From contig JAPKYZ010000032.1 of NCBI GenBank assembly GCA_026394055.1, positions 29,607 through 93,606 of the forward strand: 64,000 nt of DNA, in the 5' to 3' direction. The notes beneath the pieces are model-generated. The model saw only the letters and a list, made by a program, of their open reading frames with translations, was not told the origin of the DNA and searched no databases. This document shows positions 9,154 to 16,811 of the stretch, in pieces. How positions within the stretch are numbered: position 1 is the stretch's first letter; each line of letters begins with the position of its first letter. This DNA is from Acidobacteriota bacterium (GTDB taxonomy: Bacteria; Acidobacteriota; Terriglobia; Bryobacterales; Bryobacteraceae). The position numbers and the translations under genes are program-made.

Positions 9154-10295
9154 GCACCCGCGTTCTCCGCATCCTCACCCGGCTGGGGGCGGGCGGTCCG
9201 CCGCAGCACTGCCTGATCGCCAACCGCGAACTGGCCGCGCGCGGCTATGAGACTCGGCTGGCCGTGGGGCAGTGCGGACGGGAAGATCTGGCGATGGACT
9301 ACCTGCTGAGCGCGGAAGATGCGGTGGTCCACATTCCCCAGATGCGGCCCAACCTGTTCCATCCCGCAGATGCGGCGGCCGTGCTGCATCTGTACCGTCT
9401 GATGCGGGACTGGTCTCCTGATATTGTGCACACGCACACGGCCAAGGCCGGATTGCTGGGGCGGGTGGCGGCCGCTATGGCCGGGGTGCCGCACATTGTC
9501 CACACCTTCCACGGCAACGTCCTGCGTGGCTACTTCAACCCCGTGCTCAACGCGGCAATCCGCACCGTCGAGCGGCTGCTGGCGCGGCGGACCGATGCCA
9601 TCTGTGTCCTGTCTCCCCAACAACGCCAGGAGATCGTGGAGCAGTTCCAGATTGCCTCTGCGGCGCAAACCGCGGTGGTGCCGCTGGGGATGGATCTGCC
9701 GGAGCTGCCGCAAGCGACGGGCGAGTTCACCGTGGGCTGGCTGGGGCGGTTGGTGCCGGTGAAGAATCTCGGCCTGCTGGCCGAAGTGGTGCGGCGAACG
9801 CCGCTGCGCTTTGTGATCGCGGGCGATGGGCCGGAGCGGGCGGTGGCGGCGGCGCTGGCTGCGGAGTATCCGGGCCGCGTCGAATGGCTGGGGTGGCAGC
9901 AGGACATCCTCCCGGTGTTGGCCCGCTGCCACGTGCTGGTGCAAACCTCGCGCAATGAAGGCACGCCGGTGGCCTTGATCCAGGGCATGGGCGCGGGTCG
10001 ACCCTTTGTGGCCACGCGCGTGGGTGGTGTGCCGGATGTGGCGGGCGCGCATTCCATCGTCACGGCGGAAGAGCCGGAGGCGATCAGTGAAGCTCTGCTT
10101 CACCTGTCTTGCGATTCGGCGGAGTGGCAGTGGCGCGGTGTCGAAGCCCGGCGCTTTGCGCTGGAGCAATACGGCAAGCAGCGCATGGTGGATCAACTGG
10201 ACCGGCTGTATCAAGGGCTGCTGGCGGGGGCGCCCGTGGCGGAAGCCTCGCGGGTAGGCGCCGCGGACGCGTTTCTCACGGGGGGTCAGGCTTAG
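9150..10295 (+). CDS. Family 4 glycosyltransferase (EPS cluster, 3 of 3)
   Basis: A 381-residue GT-B enzyme. The N-terminus RILTRLGAGGPPQHCLIANREL and the HTHTAKAGLLGR segment match GT4 enzymes of the Bacillus EpsD/PelF-like group. The C-terminal domain carries WLGRLVPVKNLGLLAEV, FVIAGDGPER and QTSRNEGTPVALIQGMGAGRP, where the second Glu of the usual E-x7-E is replaced by Gln (E-x7-Q); this is a real deviation from the family pattern. The start at 9150 makes an ATGA overlap with the methyltransferase. The asparagine synthetase gene starts 2 nt after its stop. Confidence 0.87.
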   Translation: MSTRVLRILTRLGAGGPPQHCLIANRELAARGYETRLAVGQCGREDLAMDYLLSAEDAVVHIPQMRPNLFHPADAAAVLHLYRLMRDWSPDIVHTHTAKAGLLGRVAAAMAGVPHIVHTFHGNVLRGYFNPVLNAAIRTVERLLARRTDAICVLSPQQRQEIVEQFQIASAAQTAVVPLGMDLPELPQATGEFTVGWLGRLVPVKNLGLLAEVVRRTPLRFVIAGDGPERAVAAALAAEYPGRVEWLGWQQDILPVLARCHVLVQTSRNEGTPVALIQGMGAGRPFVATRVGGVPDVAGAHSIVTAEEPEAISEALLHLSCDSAEWQWRGVEARRFALEQYGKQRMVDQLDRLYQGLLAGAPVAEASRVGAADAFLTGGQA

Positions 10296-10297
10296 CT

Positions 10298-12013
10298 ATG
10301 TGTGGCATCGCGGGCATCTGGCGCTGGGGCGGGGCGGAGGCTGACTGGCTGACCGCCCAGGTTTCGCGCATGGCCCGGACGCTGGTGCATCGAGGCCCGG
10401 ATGGCGGCGGCATTTGGGTGAACGCGACCGCCGGCGTGGCGCTGGGCCACCGGCGGTTGAAGGTGATCGATCTCACCGAGGCCGGCCATCAGCCGATGGT
10501 CTCCGCCAGCGGGCGCTACGTCATCACGTTCAACGGTGAGATCTACAACTTTGCCGAACTGCGGCGGGCGCTGCGGAACTATCCCTACCGCTCAATGTCG
10601 GACACCGAGGTGATGCTGGCCTCGTTTGAACGCTGGGGGGTCGAGGGATCGATTCCGGCGCTGGACGGCATGTTCGCTTTTGCGGTGTGGGACCGGCGCG
10701 ACCAGAATCTGACCCTGGCCCGTGATCGCCTGGGCGAGAAGCCGCTCTACTACCGCCAGGAAGGCCGCACCTGCTGGTTCGGCTCGGAGCTGAAGGCTCT
10801 GCCTGCGGGCGATATTGACGATCAAGCGCAGGCCGAGTTTCTTGAGCGGGGCTACATTGGCGCTCCCCGGACCATCTACCAGGGCACCTATAAGCTGCAA
10901 GCTGCCCACTGGTTGCGGTTGGGGGAAAAGCCCCGGCGGTACTGGGAGCTCCCGCTGCAGCCCAAGTTCTCCGGGTCGCGGGAGGCGGCGGCGGAGCAGT
11001 TGGATGCGCTGCTGAAAGAGGCCGTCCGCTCCCGCCAAGTGGCCGATGTGCCGGTGGGTGCGTTTCTGTCGGGTGGCGTGGATTCCAGCTCCATTGTTGC
11101 GATGGCCCCGGGCACGCGAACCTTCACCATCGGATTCGAAGAAGCCAGTCACGATGAATCCGCGGCGGCGCGGGCGGTGGCGCAGGTGTTGGGGACGCAG
11201 CATACTGAGCTGCTGGTGACCGCTCGTGAAGCGATGGCGGTGATCCCCGATCTGCCCTCGATCTACGATGAGCCCTTTGCTGACTCATCCCAGATCCCGT
11301 CCGTCCTGGTGTCGCGCTTGGCGCGCGCCCAGGTGACCGTGGCGCTGGCCGGGGACGGCGGTGATGAGCTGTTTGCGGGCTACCCGCGCTACCACCAGAT
11401 TGAAGCGTTGGCCAGCGTCCCGTGGCTGCTGCGGCAAGTGGCCAGTCCGCTAGTGAGCCGTTGGGCGAAAGGCGAGAAGGCGGAGCTGCTGGCCAGCGCG
11501 ATGAGCGCCCGCAATCTGGGGTCGCTCTACGCGGGCGTGATGGGCGGCGAAAGTGAAGGCCAGGGCCGCGACGCGTTTGACTGGATGGCGCGGCACGATC
11601 TGAGGCATTACTTCTGCGACGACCTGCTGGTGAAGCTCGATCGGGCGTCGATGGAAGCGTCCCTGGAAGTACGGCTGCCGTTCCTGGAGCCGCGGCTGGT
11701 GGCGTTTGCGCTGTCGCTGCCGGGTTCGATCAAGTCAGAAAAACGGGTGCTGCGCGATGTACTGGCCAAGTACGTGCCGCGGCAGCTCTTTGAACGGCCC
11801 AAGCAGGGCTTCTCGGTGCCGCTGGCCCAATGGCTCTGCGGCCCGCTGCTCGAATGGGCGGAAGAGCTGGTTCCTGGCGCAACCCGCGGCCTCCAACCGG
11901 GCGACCGCTGCGTCCGGTTGTGGAGCCGTCTCATGCTGGAAGCGTGGCGGCGCGCTAGGCCGCTTTCGCGACCGGAAGCTCATCTCCCGGGATCAACTGC
12001 TGCTCGGGATTGA
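10298..12013 (+). CDS. asnB: Asparagine synthase (glutamine-hydrolysing), EPS-cluster type
   Basis: A 571-residue two-domain AsnB. The N-terminal Ntn glutaminase begins MCGIAGIW, so Cys2 is the nucleophile and ATG 10298 must be the start. RGPDGGG and FNGEIYNF are glutamine-pocket motifs. The synthetase domain has the ATP pyrophosphatase loop FLSGGVDSSSIVA (about residue 255) and ALAGDGGDELFAGYPRY. AsnB homologues often close exopolysaccharide clusters and may amidate a uronic acid, but that role is inferred from location. The reading frame runs 59 nt into the 3' end of the convergent MFS gene. Confidence 0.92.
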   Translation: MCGIAGIWRWGGAEADWLTAQVSRMARTLVHRGPDGGGIWVNATAGVALGHRRLKVIDLTEAGHQPMVSASGRYVITFNGEIYNFAELRRALRNYPYRSMSDTEVMLASFERWGVEGSIPALDGMFAFAVWDRRDQNLTLARDRLGEKPLYYRQEGRTCWFGSELKALPAGDIDDQAQAEFLERGYIGAPRTIYQGTYKLQAAHWLRLGEKPRRYWELPLQPKFSGSREAAAEQLDALLKEAVRSRQVADVPVGAFLSGGVDSSSIVAMAPGTRTFTIGFEEASHDESAAARAVAQVLGTQHTELLVTAREAMAVIPDLPSIYDEPFADSSQIPSVLVSRLARAQVTVALAGDGGDELFAGYPRYHQIEALASVPWLLRQVASPLVSRWAKGEKAELLASAMSARNLGSLYAGVMGGESEGQGRDAFDWMARHDLRHYFCDDLLVKLDRASMEASLEVRLPFLEPRLVAFALSLPGSIKSEKRVLRDVLAKYVPRQLFERPKQGFSVPLAQWLCGPLLEWAEELVPGATRGLQPGDRCVRLWSRLMLEAWRRARPLSRPEAHLPGSTAARD

Positions 12014-13250
12014 TGCGGGTGAACAGGAACGCGCTCACCAGCAGCGACGCCGAGAACGGGATCAGCGGCAGGTTGTAGTCGCCCCACATCGCCACCAGCT
12101 TGCCAAAAGCGACCGCTGACAGGAAGGATCCGAGCTGTCCCGCCATGTTCATCGACCCGGAAACGGCTCCAGCGTACTTACGGCCCACATCCTGACAAAC
12201 GGCCCAGGCCACGGGCAGCATGCAGTCCATCGAGAAATAGCCCAGGCTGAGCAGGACAATGCCGGAGACTTTGCCATCCATCACCAGTGGCCCGATGGTG
12301 AGACCGTTGGGGTTCAGCGCACAAGTGAGCATAAAGACGCCTGACATCGCCAACCCCAAACTGCCCACAATCCGGCGGCCCTGCTTGAGTCCGAGGCGCA
12401 GGACGAGCCGGTCGCTGAGAGAACCGCCGAAGATGTTGCCGATCATGCCGGCCACAAATGGCAGCCATGACAGGTTCCCCATCTCACGCTCGTCCATGCC
12501 GCGGCCCTTCACCAGAAAGGTGTGCAGCCACGACAAGTAAAAATACGAACCCCAGCAGTAGGTGTGATACATCGCCAGGATGATCCAGAAATTGCGGCGC
12601 TTGAAGACCTGCGCCCAGGGCAGGGCCACGTGGCCTTCGTTGGGCGGATTGCCGATCTCCCGAATCTCTTCCGGCGTCACGCTGGCCTTCAATTCCGGGC
12701 GGTCGCGATACCACCAGTACCAGACCGCGCACCAGATCACGCCCACCACGCCGAAGACGTAGAACGACATCCGCCAGCCGTAGTTCTGCTGGATCGGCAC
12801 CACCAGCAGCGGCGAGATGGCGCCGCCCAACCGGCTGGCCATCCAGACCGTTGCCATCGCTCGAGCCCGCTGCGCCGAGGGGAACCATCGAGCCACCGCG
12901 GAGGCGGAGCAAGGGTAGGCGCCCGCCTCACCCGCGCCAAAGGCGAACCGGACGGCGAGCAACGTCCAGAAATTGGAAACCACGCCGGTGAGTGAGGTGA
13001 ACAGCGACCACCAGCCCACGATGCGCGTGAGCACGCGGCGTCCGCCGATGCGGTCCGCCATGGCTCCCGAGGGCACTTCAAAGGCCGCGTAGGAGAGCGT
13101 AAATGCTCCCACCACCCAGCCCCACTGCTCCGGGCCGAGGCCGAGCTCGTTCTGCATTCGCGGGCCGGCCACGGAGATGCAGACCCGGTCAACGTAGGTA
13201 ATGATGGACAACAGGAACAGCAGTGTCAGGACAATATGGCGTTGGCGCAT
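11955..13250 (-). CDS. MFS transporter, anion:cation symporter (hexuronate/galactonate) type
   Basis: A 431-residue transporter with 12 predicted membrane segments. The first helix and loop read LLSIITYVDRVCISVAGP, and DRIGGRRVLTRIVGWWSLFT is the loop 2-3 motif. GWRMSFYVFGVVGVIWCAVWYWWYRDRPE is typical of the ACS family (glucarate, galactonate and hexuronate importers). This family carries organic acid anions, so sugar acids are the expected cargo; the exact substrate is open. CATAAT at 13260-13265, 9 nt before the ATG, is a good -10 candidate. It is convergent with asnB. Confidence 0.88.
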   Translation of the reverse strand: MRQRHIVLTLLFLLSIITYVDRVCISVAGPRMQNELGLGPEQWGWVVGAFTLSYAAFEVPSGAMADRIGGRRVLTRIVGWWSLFTSLTGVVSNFWTLLAVRFAFGAGEAGAYPCSASAVARWFPSAQRARAMATVWMASRLGGAISPLLVVPIQQNYGWRMSFYVFGVVGVIWCAVWYWWYRDRPELKASVTPEEIREIGNPPNEGHVALPWAQVFKRRNFWIILAMYHTYCWGSYFYLSWLHTFLVKGRGMDEREMGNLSWLPFVAGMIGNIFGGSLSDRLVLRLGLKQGRRIVGSLGLAMSGVFMLTCALNPNGLTIGPLVMDGKVSGIVLLSLGYFSMDCMLPVAWAVCQDVGRKYAGAVSGSMNMAGQLGSFLSAVAFGKLVAMWGDYNLPLIPFSASLLVSAFLFTRINPEQQLIPGDELPVAKAA

Positions 13251-13450
13251 GAACTGGAAATTATGTCACACGCCCGCCGTCCGGGTCTGCGCGGTGCGGG
13301 AGGAGGCCGGTGGCCGATGGTTGAGCCATCGCTTGTGAACAAGCGCGGGTCAGTAGAATCAGTGGATTACGGGGTAGGTAGCGGAACGCGGGATGGAGTA
13401 CCGTACTGAGCCGCGCCAGTCGCGGAACGGCTCAGCCACGGGTTGCCTCG

Positions 13451-14791
13451 CTAGAGAATGCTGAGGAACTGGAGACCGGCCTCGGTGACCTTGGCGCCGT
13501 CCAGGAACAGGCGGCCGTCCAGAATGATCGGCGTGCGCATGACGGACTTCAGCTGGGCCCAATCGAGATCGCGGTACTGCTCCCATTCGGTCACCAGCAC
13601 CAGAGCGTCGACGCCCTGGGCCAGCTGCTCTTCGGTGTCGCACCACTGGATCCCCAGCGTCGGGTACTGGGCCTTGGCGTTGGCCATCGCCACCGGGTCA
13701 TGAGCGCGTACGCGGGCGCCACGCTCGATCAACCGGCGGGCGATATCGATGGCCGGGGCGTCGCGCAAGTCGTCGGTGTCCGGCTTGAAGGCCAGGCCGA
13801 GCAGGCCGATGGTGCGGCCCTTCAAGATCTTCAGCGCCCCCAGCAGCTGTTCCACCACATGGTCGCGCTGGCGGTAGTTGGTCTCGCGGCCCGCCTGAAC
13901 GATGGGCATGGTGAGGCCGTATTCTTGCGCACTCGAGATCAAGGCCGAAGTGTCCTTGCCAAAGCAGGAGCCGCCCCAGCCGATGCCCGCGCTCAAGAAG
14001 CGCGGTCCGATGCGCTTGTCGAGGCCGATGCCTTTGGCCACATGCTGGATGTTGGCGCCCACTTTGCCGGCCAGGTTGCCGATCTCATTGATATAGCTGA
14101 TCTTTAGCGCGAGGAACGCATTCGCGGCATACTTGATCAGTTCGGCCGAAGCAAGGTCCGTGGTGACCAGCGGCGCGGAGTTGCAATCGCTGGGGCGCGG
14201 GAGGAACGACGGTGCGGTAAAGCTTTGGTCCAGGATGGGCCGGTAGAGCTGGTAGAGAACATCGAGCCCGCGAGGATTGTCCGACCCGATGACGATGCGG
14301 TCCGGGTACAGGCTGTCGCCCAGGGCGGAGCCTTCGCGCAGGAATTCCGGGTTCGAGGCGATGCAGAAATCGCCGCCCGGGCAGGCGTCGCGGACGATGG
14401 CGTCCACCCAGTTGCCGCTTCCGACGGGGACGGTGGACTTGTTGACGATCACGGTAAAGCGGTCACCCATCAAGCTGCCCAGGGTACGGGCGGCGCCGGA
14501 GAGGTAGGTCAGGTCAGGGCTGCCGGAAGGCAGGGGCGGAGTGCCCACGGCCAGGAAGACCACGTCGCTGCCGGGAACGGCTTCTTCGTACTTCGTGGTG
14601 AAATGCAGCCGCGTCCGGGCGGCCTCCATTACGGCTTCTAGATGGGGCTCGAAAATGGGCGTTTTGCCCGCCCGCAGCGCCTCGATTTTGGCGTCATCGG
14701 TGTCGACGCAAAACACATCATGTCCGATAAAAGCCAAGCAAACTCCAGTGCTTAGCCCTACATAACCAGTGCCGATAATGGTGACTTTCAT
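13451..14791 (-). CDS. ugd: UDP-glucose 6-dehydrogenase
   Basis: A 446-residue cytosolic enzyme oxidising UDP-glucose to UDP-glucuronate for polysaccharide synthesis. The NAD site is TIIGTGYVGLSTG (residues 4-16). SKPEF-equivalent SNPEFLREG is at 147-155 and the central helix is ELIKYAANAFLALKISYINE. The catalytic Cys276 lies in GWGGSCFGKD, followed by the C-terminal UDP-binding domain (GLAFKPDTDDLRDAPA). The start codon overlaps the stop of the esterase gene (ATGA), so the two are translationally coupled, an unusual partnership. It supports the nearby EPS cluster although separated from it by the MFS gene. Confidence 0.95.
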   Translation of the reverse strand: MKVTIIGTGYVGLSTGVCLAFIGHDVFCVDTDDAKIEALRAGKTPIFEPHLEAVMEAARTRLHFTTKYEEAVPGSDVVFLAVGTPPLPSGSPDLTYLSGAARTLGSLMGDRFTVIVNKSTVPVGSGNWVDAIVRDACPGGDFCIASNPEFLREGSALGDSLYPDRIVIGSDNPRGLDVLYQLYRPILDQSFTAPSFLPRPSDCNSAPLVTTDLASAELIKYAANAFLALKISYINEIGNLAGKVGANIQHVAKGIGLDKRIGPRFLSAGIGWGGSCFGKDTSALISSAQEYGLTMPIVQAGRETNYRQRDHVVEQLLGALKILKGRTIGLLGLAFKPDTDDLRDAPAIDIARRLIERGARVRAHDPVAMANAKAQYPTLGIQWCDTEEQLAQGVDALVLVTEWEQYRDLDWAQLKSVMRTPIILDGRLFLDGAKVTEAGLQFLSIL

Positions 14792-15987
14792 TCGTTTCTA
14801 CCAGTATAACTTTCCATCAGGGATTTTTTCAGAAACGGCAGGCCGGCGGCGCCGTGAAAACTATGTTCGCCGCTGAAGACTTCGTGCCCCACCCGCTCCG
14901 GCACACCCATCGACCGGTAGACCGCGATCACTCGTGCCACCGCCTCGCGGCTTGCCTCCACGGGGAAAATATTGTCCCGGTCACCTGATTCAACGAATAA
15001 AGGACGGGGGGCTATCAGGCCTGCCACATCGTACATCTCGGCCCAATTGAGGATTCCTGGAACATAATTGTCGATGCAGTGGGCGATGCTCAAGATTGAA
15101 TCCCGGAAGGTGTTCAGGTAGCCGGAGACGAAGGCGGCCTTGATGCGAGGTTCCAGCGCGGCGGTGAACAGCGTGACGGTGCCGCCGCCGGAGATGCCCA
15201 TGCAGCCGATGCGCTTGGCGTCCAGGTCTTTCCGGGTCTCGATGTAATCGATGGTGCGCATGACGTCGTACGCCCGCCAGCCGATCATGGTCTCGCCGAA
15301 CAGCAAAGCAGCGCCGGCGTTGGGTTGGCAGGAACTGTTGCCCAGCCCGCGGCGGCGCGTTTTCTCATCGCGGCGGCAGCCGAAGCCCATGGGTTCAATC
15401 GCGACGGCGGCCATGCCTTGTTCCACGGCTTGGAGCGCAAAGTCGTGCTGGTAACCGGCCTTATCGGTGCGGTCGCGGCCTTCCGCGTCGACGCCCACAA
15501 TGTCATCCACGCCGCGGCCATGGCCGGGCACGCAGATGGCGGTGGGCAGCGGCTCCGTGGCGCCGTTGGGCGTGAGGACATAGGCCAACAGTGAGACGCC
15601 GGGCCGCGTCATGATCACCAGCTTTTCGCGCCGGTAGGTGGGGAAGGTGCGGGTTTCGAGCAGCTGCGTCTTAAGCGTCGTGCGCGTGGCGGGAATACCG
15701 CCGACCAGCTCCGCGATCTTGGCCCGGAGCTGGCGCTGCCAAGCTTGTGTCTGGGCCGCGGGGCCGGGTTTGTAGGTCAATTGTAGTGGCGCCGACTTCC
15801 AGCGCTCGCGGGTCCAGGCGGTGGGGTCAAACGAGGTGGGGTCCACCTTGCTCTCAAAGCCGTCCAGGGCTCCGGAGTACTTCGTGTCTGCCTGTGCTGC
15901 CTCTGCTACTTCTGCTACCTCTGCTGCTTTTGCTGAACCGGCGGCCAGCGTGGCGAGGCCGAGTTCGCGCCGGGAGATGCGTGCCAT
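14788..15987 (-). CDS. Secreted alpha/beta hydrolase (acetyl xylan esterase/dienelactone hydrolase-like)
   Basis: A 399-residue protein with a Tat-like start MARISRRELGLATLAAGSAKA, so probably exported. The fold is an alpha/beta hydrolase: oxyanion region CVPGHGRG, nucleophile Ser266 in GCMGISGGG, acid in ESGDRDNIFPVE and histidine in GEHSFHGA. The length and the GISGGGTVTLFTAALEPRI stretch fit the large acetyl-esterase-like proteins common in Solibacter. I chose ATG 15987 because the Tat signal begins there; the frame is open to 16128 but that extension has no protein character. The stop overlaps the ugd start (ATGA). The natural substrate is unknown. Confidence 0.83.
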   Translation of the reverse strand: MARISRRELGLATLAAGSAKAAEVAEVAEAAQADTKYSGALDGFESKVDPTSFDPTAWTRERWKSAPLQLTYKPGPAAQTQAWQRQLRAKIAELVGGIPATRTTLKTQLLETRTFPTYRREKLVIMTRPGVSLLAYVLTPNGATEPLPTAICVPGHGRGVDDIVGVDAEGRDRTDKAGYQHDFALQAVEQGMAAVAIEPMGFGCRRDEKTRRRGLGNSSCQPNAGAALLFGETMIGWRAYDVMRTIDYIETRKDLDAKRIGCMGISGGGTVTLFTAALEPRIKAAFVSGYLNTFRDSILSIAHCIDNYVPGILNWAEMYDVAGLIAPRPLFVESGDRDNIFPVEASREAVARVIAVYRSMGVPERVGHEVFSGEHSFHGAAGLPFLKKSLMESYTGRNE

Positions 15988-16058
15988 ATCCAGGGAGAGT
16001 ACCACTCCCGCCGGTTCCGCCGGGCCCGGGTCTGCAACGGCTCGCCCGTTCTGACACA
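15988..16058. promoter_or_regulatory. Divergent promoter region, esterase-ugd / metallo-hydrolase
   Basis: A 71-bp gap separates the divergent starts of the esterase (15987, minus) and the metallo-hydrolase (16059, plus), so promoters for both must lie here or overlap the coding ends. I find no convincing -35/-10 pair and no strong Shine-Dalgarno for either gene. Confidence 0.4.
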
Positions 16059-16775
16059 ATGGCACGCATGAAAATAACCGATGGCTTACACTACCTGACC
16101 CAGGAGCAGGGCGGGCATGTGGGGGCATTCTTGTTGGACACGGGGGACGGGCTCACGCTGATTGACAGTTTGTATGACACCGACGGCAAGATCGTTTTGG
16201 GGGCCATCCAGGAGATGGGCCGCCAGCCGTCAGACCTGAAGCGCATTATTCACTCGCATGCACACCGGTCCCACATTGGGTCCACTTCCGTGCTGAAGGC
16301 GGCCACGGGCGCCACGGTGTTGACGCATGAGTGGGAGGCCGGGATCGTGGATGGCAGCCGCAAGGCGACGCGTGTCTCGTTGTGGCCGAAACCCCCGCGG
16401 GAGGCTTACAAGCTGCAGCTTGGCCTTGCCCTGGGCCTGGGCAAGCATCCGCCCTGCAAGGTGGACGGAACGCTGAAGGAAGGGGACCGGATTGGCCCGC
16501 TAATCGCGGTCTCGACGCCGGGGCACACGCCGGGGTGCCTATCCTATTGGTGGCCGGAGAAGAAGGCGCTGTTTGTCGGCGACGTGGTTGTGAGCTGGCC
16601 CAATGTGGAAGCCGGTTGGGCGGGGCTGACGCTGGATATGGCCGAAAACGTCCGTTCGGTGGGCAAGCTGAACGAGTTTTCGGGCGTCGAATACCTTTGC
16701 GTGGGCCACGGGCCGCCGATCACCAAAGACGCGGCGGGTGTCCTGGCACAGCTGAAGAAGAAGCCCCACGCCTAA
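16059..16775 (+). CDS. Metallo-beta-lactamase-fold hydrolase with altered metal motif
   Basis: A 238-residue MBL-fold protein. The usual HxHxDH metal signature reads HAHRSH (residues 67-72), so the Asp that normally binds the second metal is Ser71. The later ligands are present: STPGHTPG, LFVGDVVVS and VGHGPP. Family members hydrolyse thioesters, lactones or nucleic acids; this one may bind a single metal. I chose ATG 16059 (ATG 16068 is an equal alternative) because the family N-terminus DGLHYL lies just after it; the frame is open upstream but runs over the esterase promoter. No signal peptide, so cytosolic. Confidence 0.85.
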   Translation: MARMKITDGLHYLTQEQGGHVGAFLLDTGDGLTLIDSLYDTDGKIVLGAIQEMGRQPSDLKRIIHSHAHRSHIGSTSVLKAATGATVLTHEWEAGIVDGSRKATRVSLWPKPPREAYKLQLGLALGLGKHPPCKVDGTLKEGDRIGPLIAVSTPGHTPGCLSYWWPEKKALFVGDVVVSWPNVEAGWAGLTLDMAENVRSVGKLNEFSGVEYLCVGHGPPITKDAAGVLAQLKKKPHA

Positions 16776-16785
16776 GTCCGGCGGC

Positions 16786-16801
16786 CGCCAACCGATTGGC
16801 G
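16786..16801. terminator. Possible bidirectional terminator between convergent genes
   Basis: CGCCAA-ccga-TTGGCG forms a perfect 6-bp stem with a 4-nt loop, lying between the convergent stops at 16775 and 16812. No T-run follows on either strand, so this is a weak candidate. Confidence 0.3.
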
Positions 16802-16811
16802 CAGCGCGCGG

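Noticed and set aside
9024..10214. Minus-strand open frame of 396 codons opposite the third glycosyltransferase
   Set aside because: Antisense shadow; the plus-strand gene has clear GT4 motifs and coupled start.
8479..12013. Methyltransferase plus AsnB as a lasso-peptide cluster
   Set aside because: No leader peptidase, RRE protein or precursor peptide; AsnB closes an EPS operon with Wzx, Wzy-like and Wzc genes.
13251..13450. tRNA or small RNA in the 200-bp gap before the MFS gene
   Set aside because: No cloverleaf or T-loop sequence; nothing beyond the -10 candidate of the MFS gene and short GC-rich repeats could be supported.
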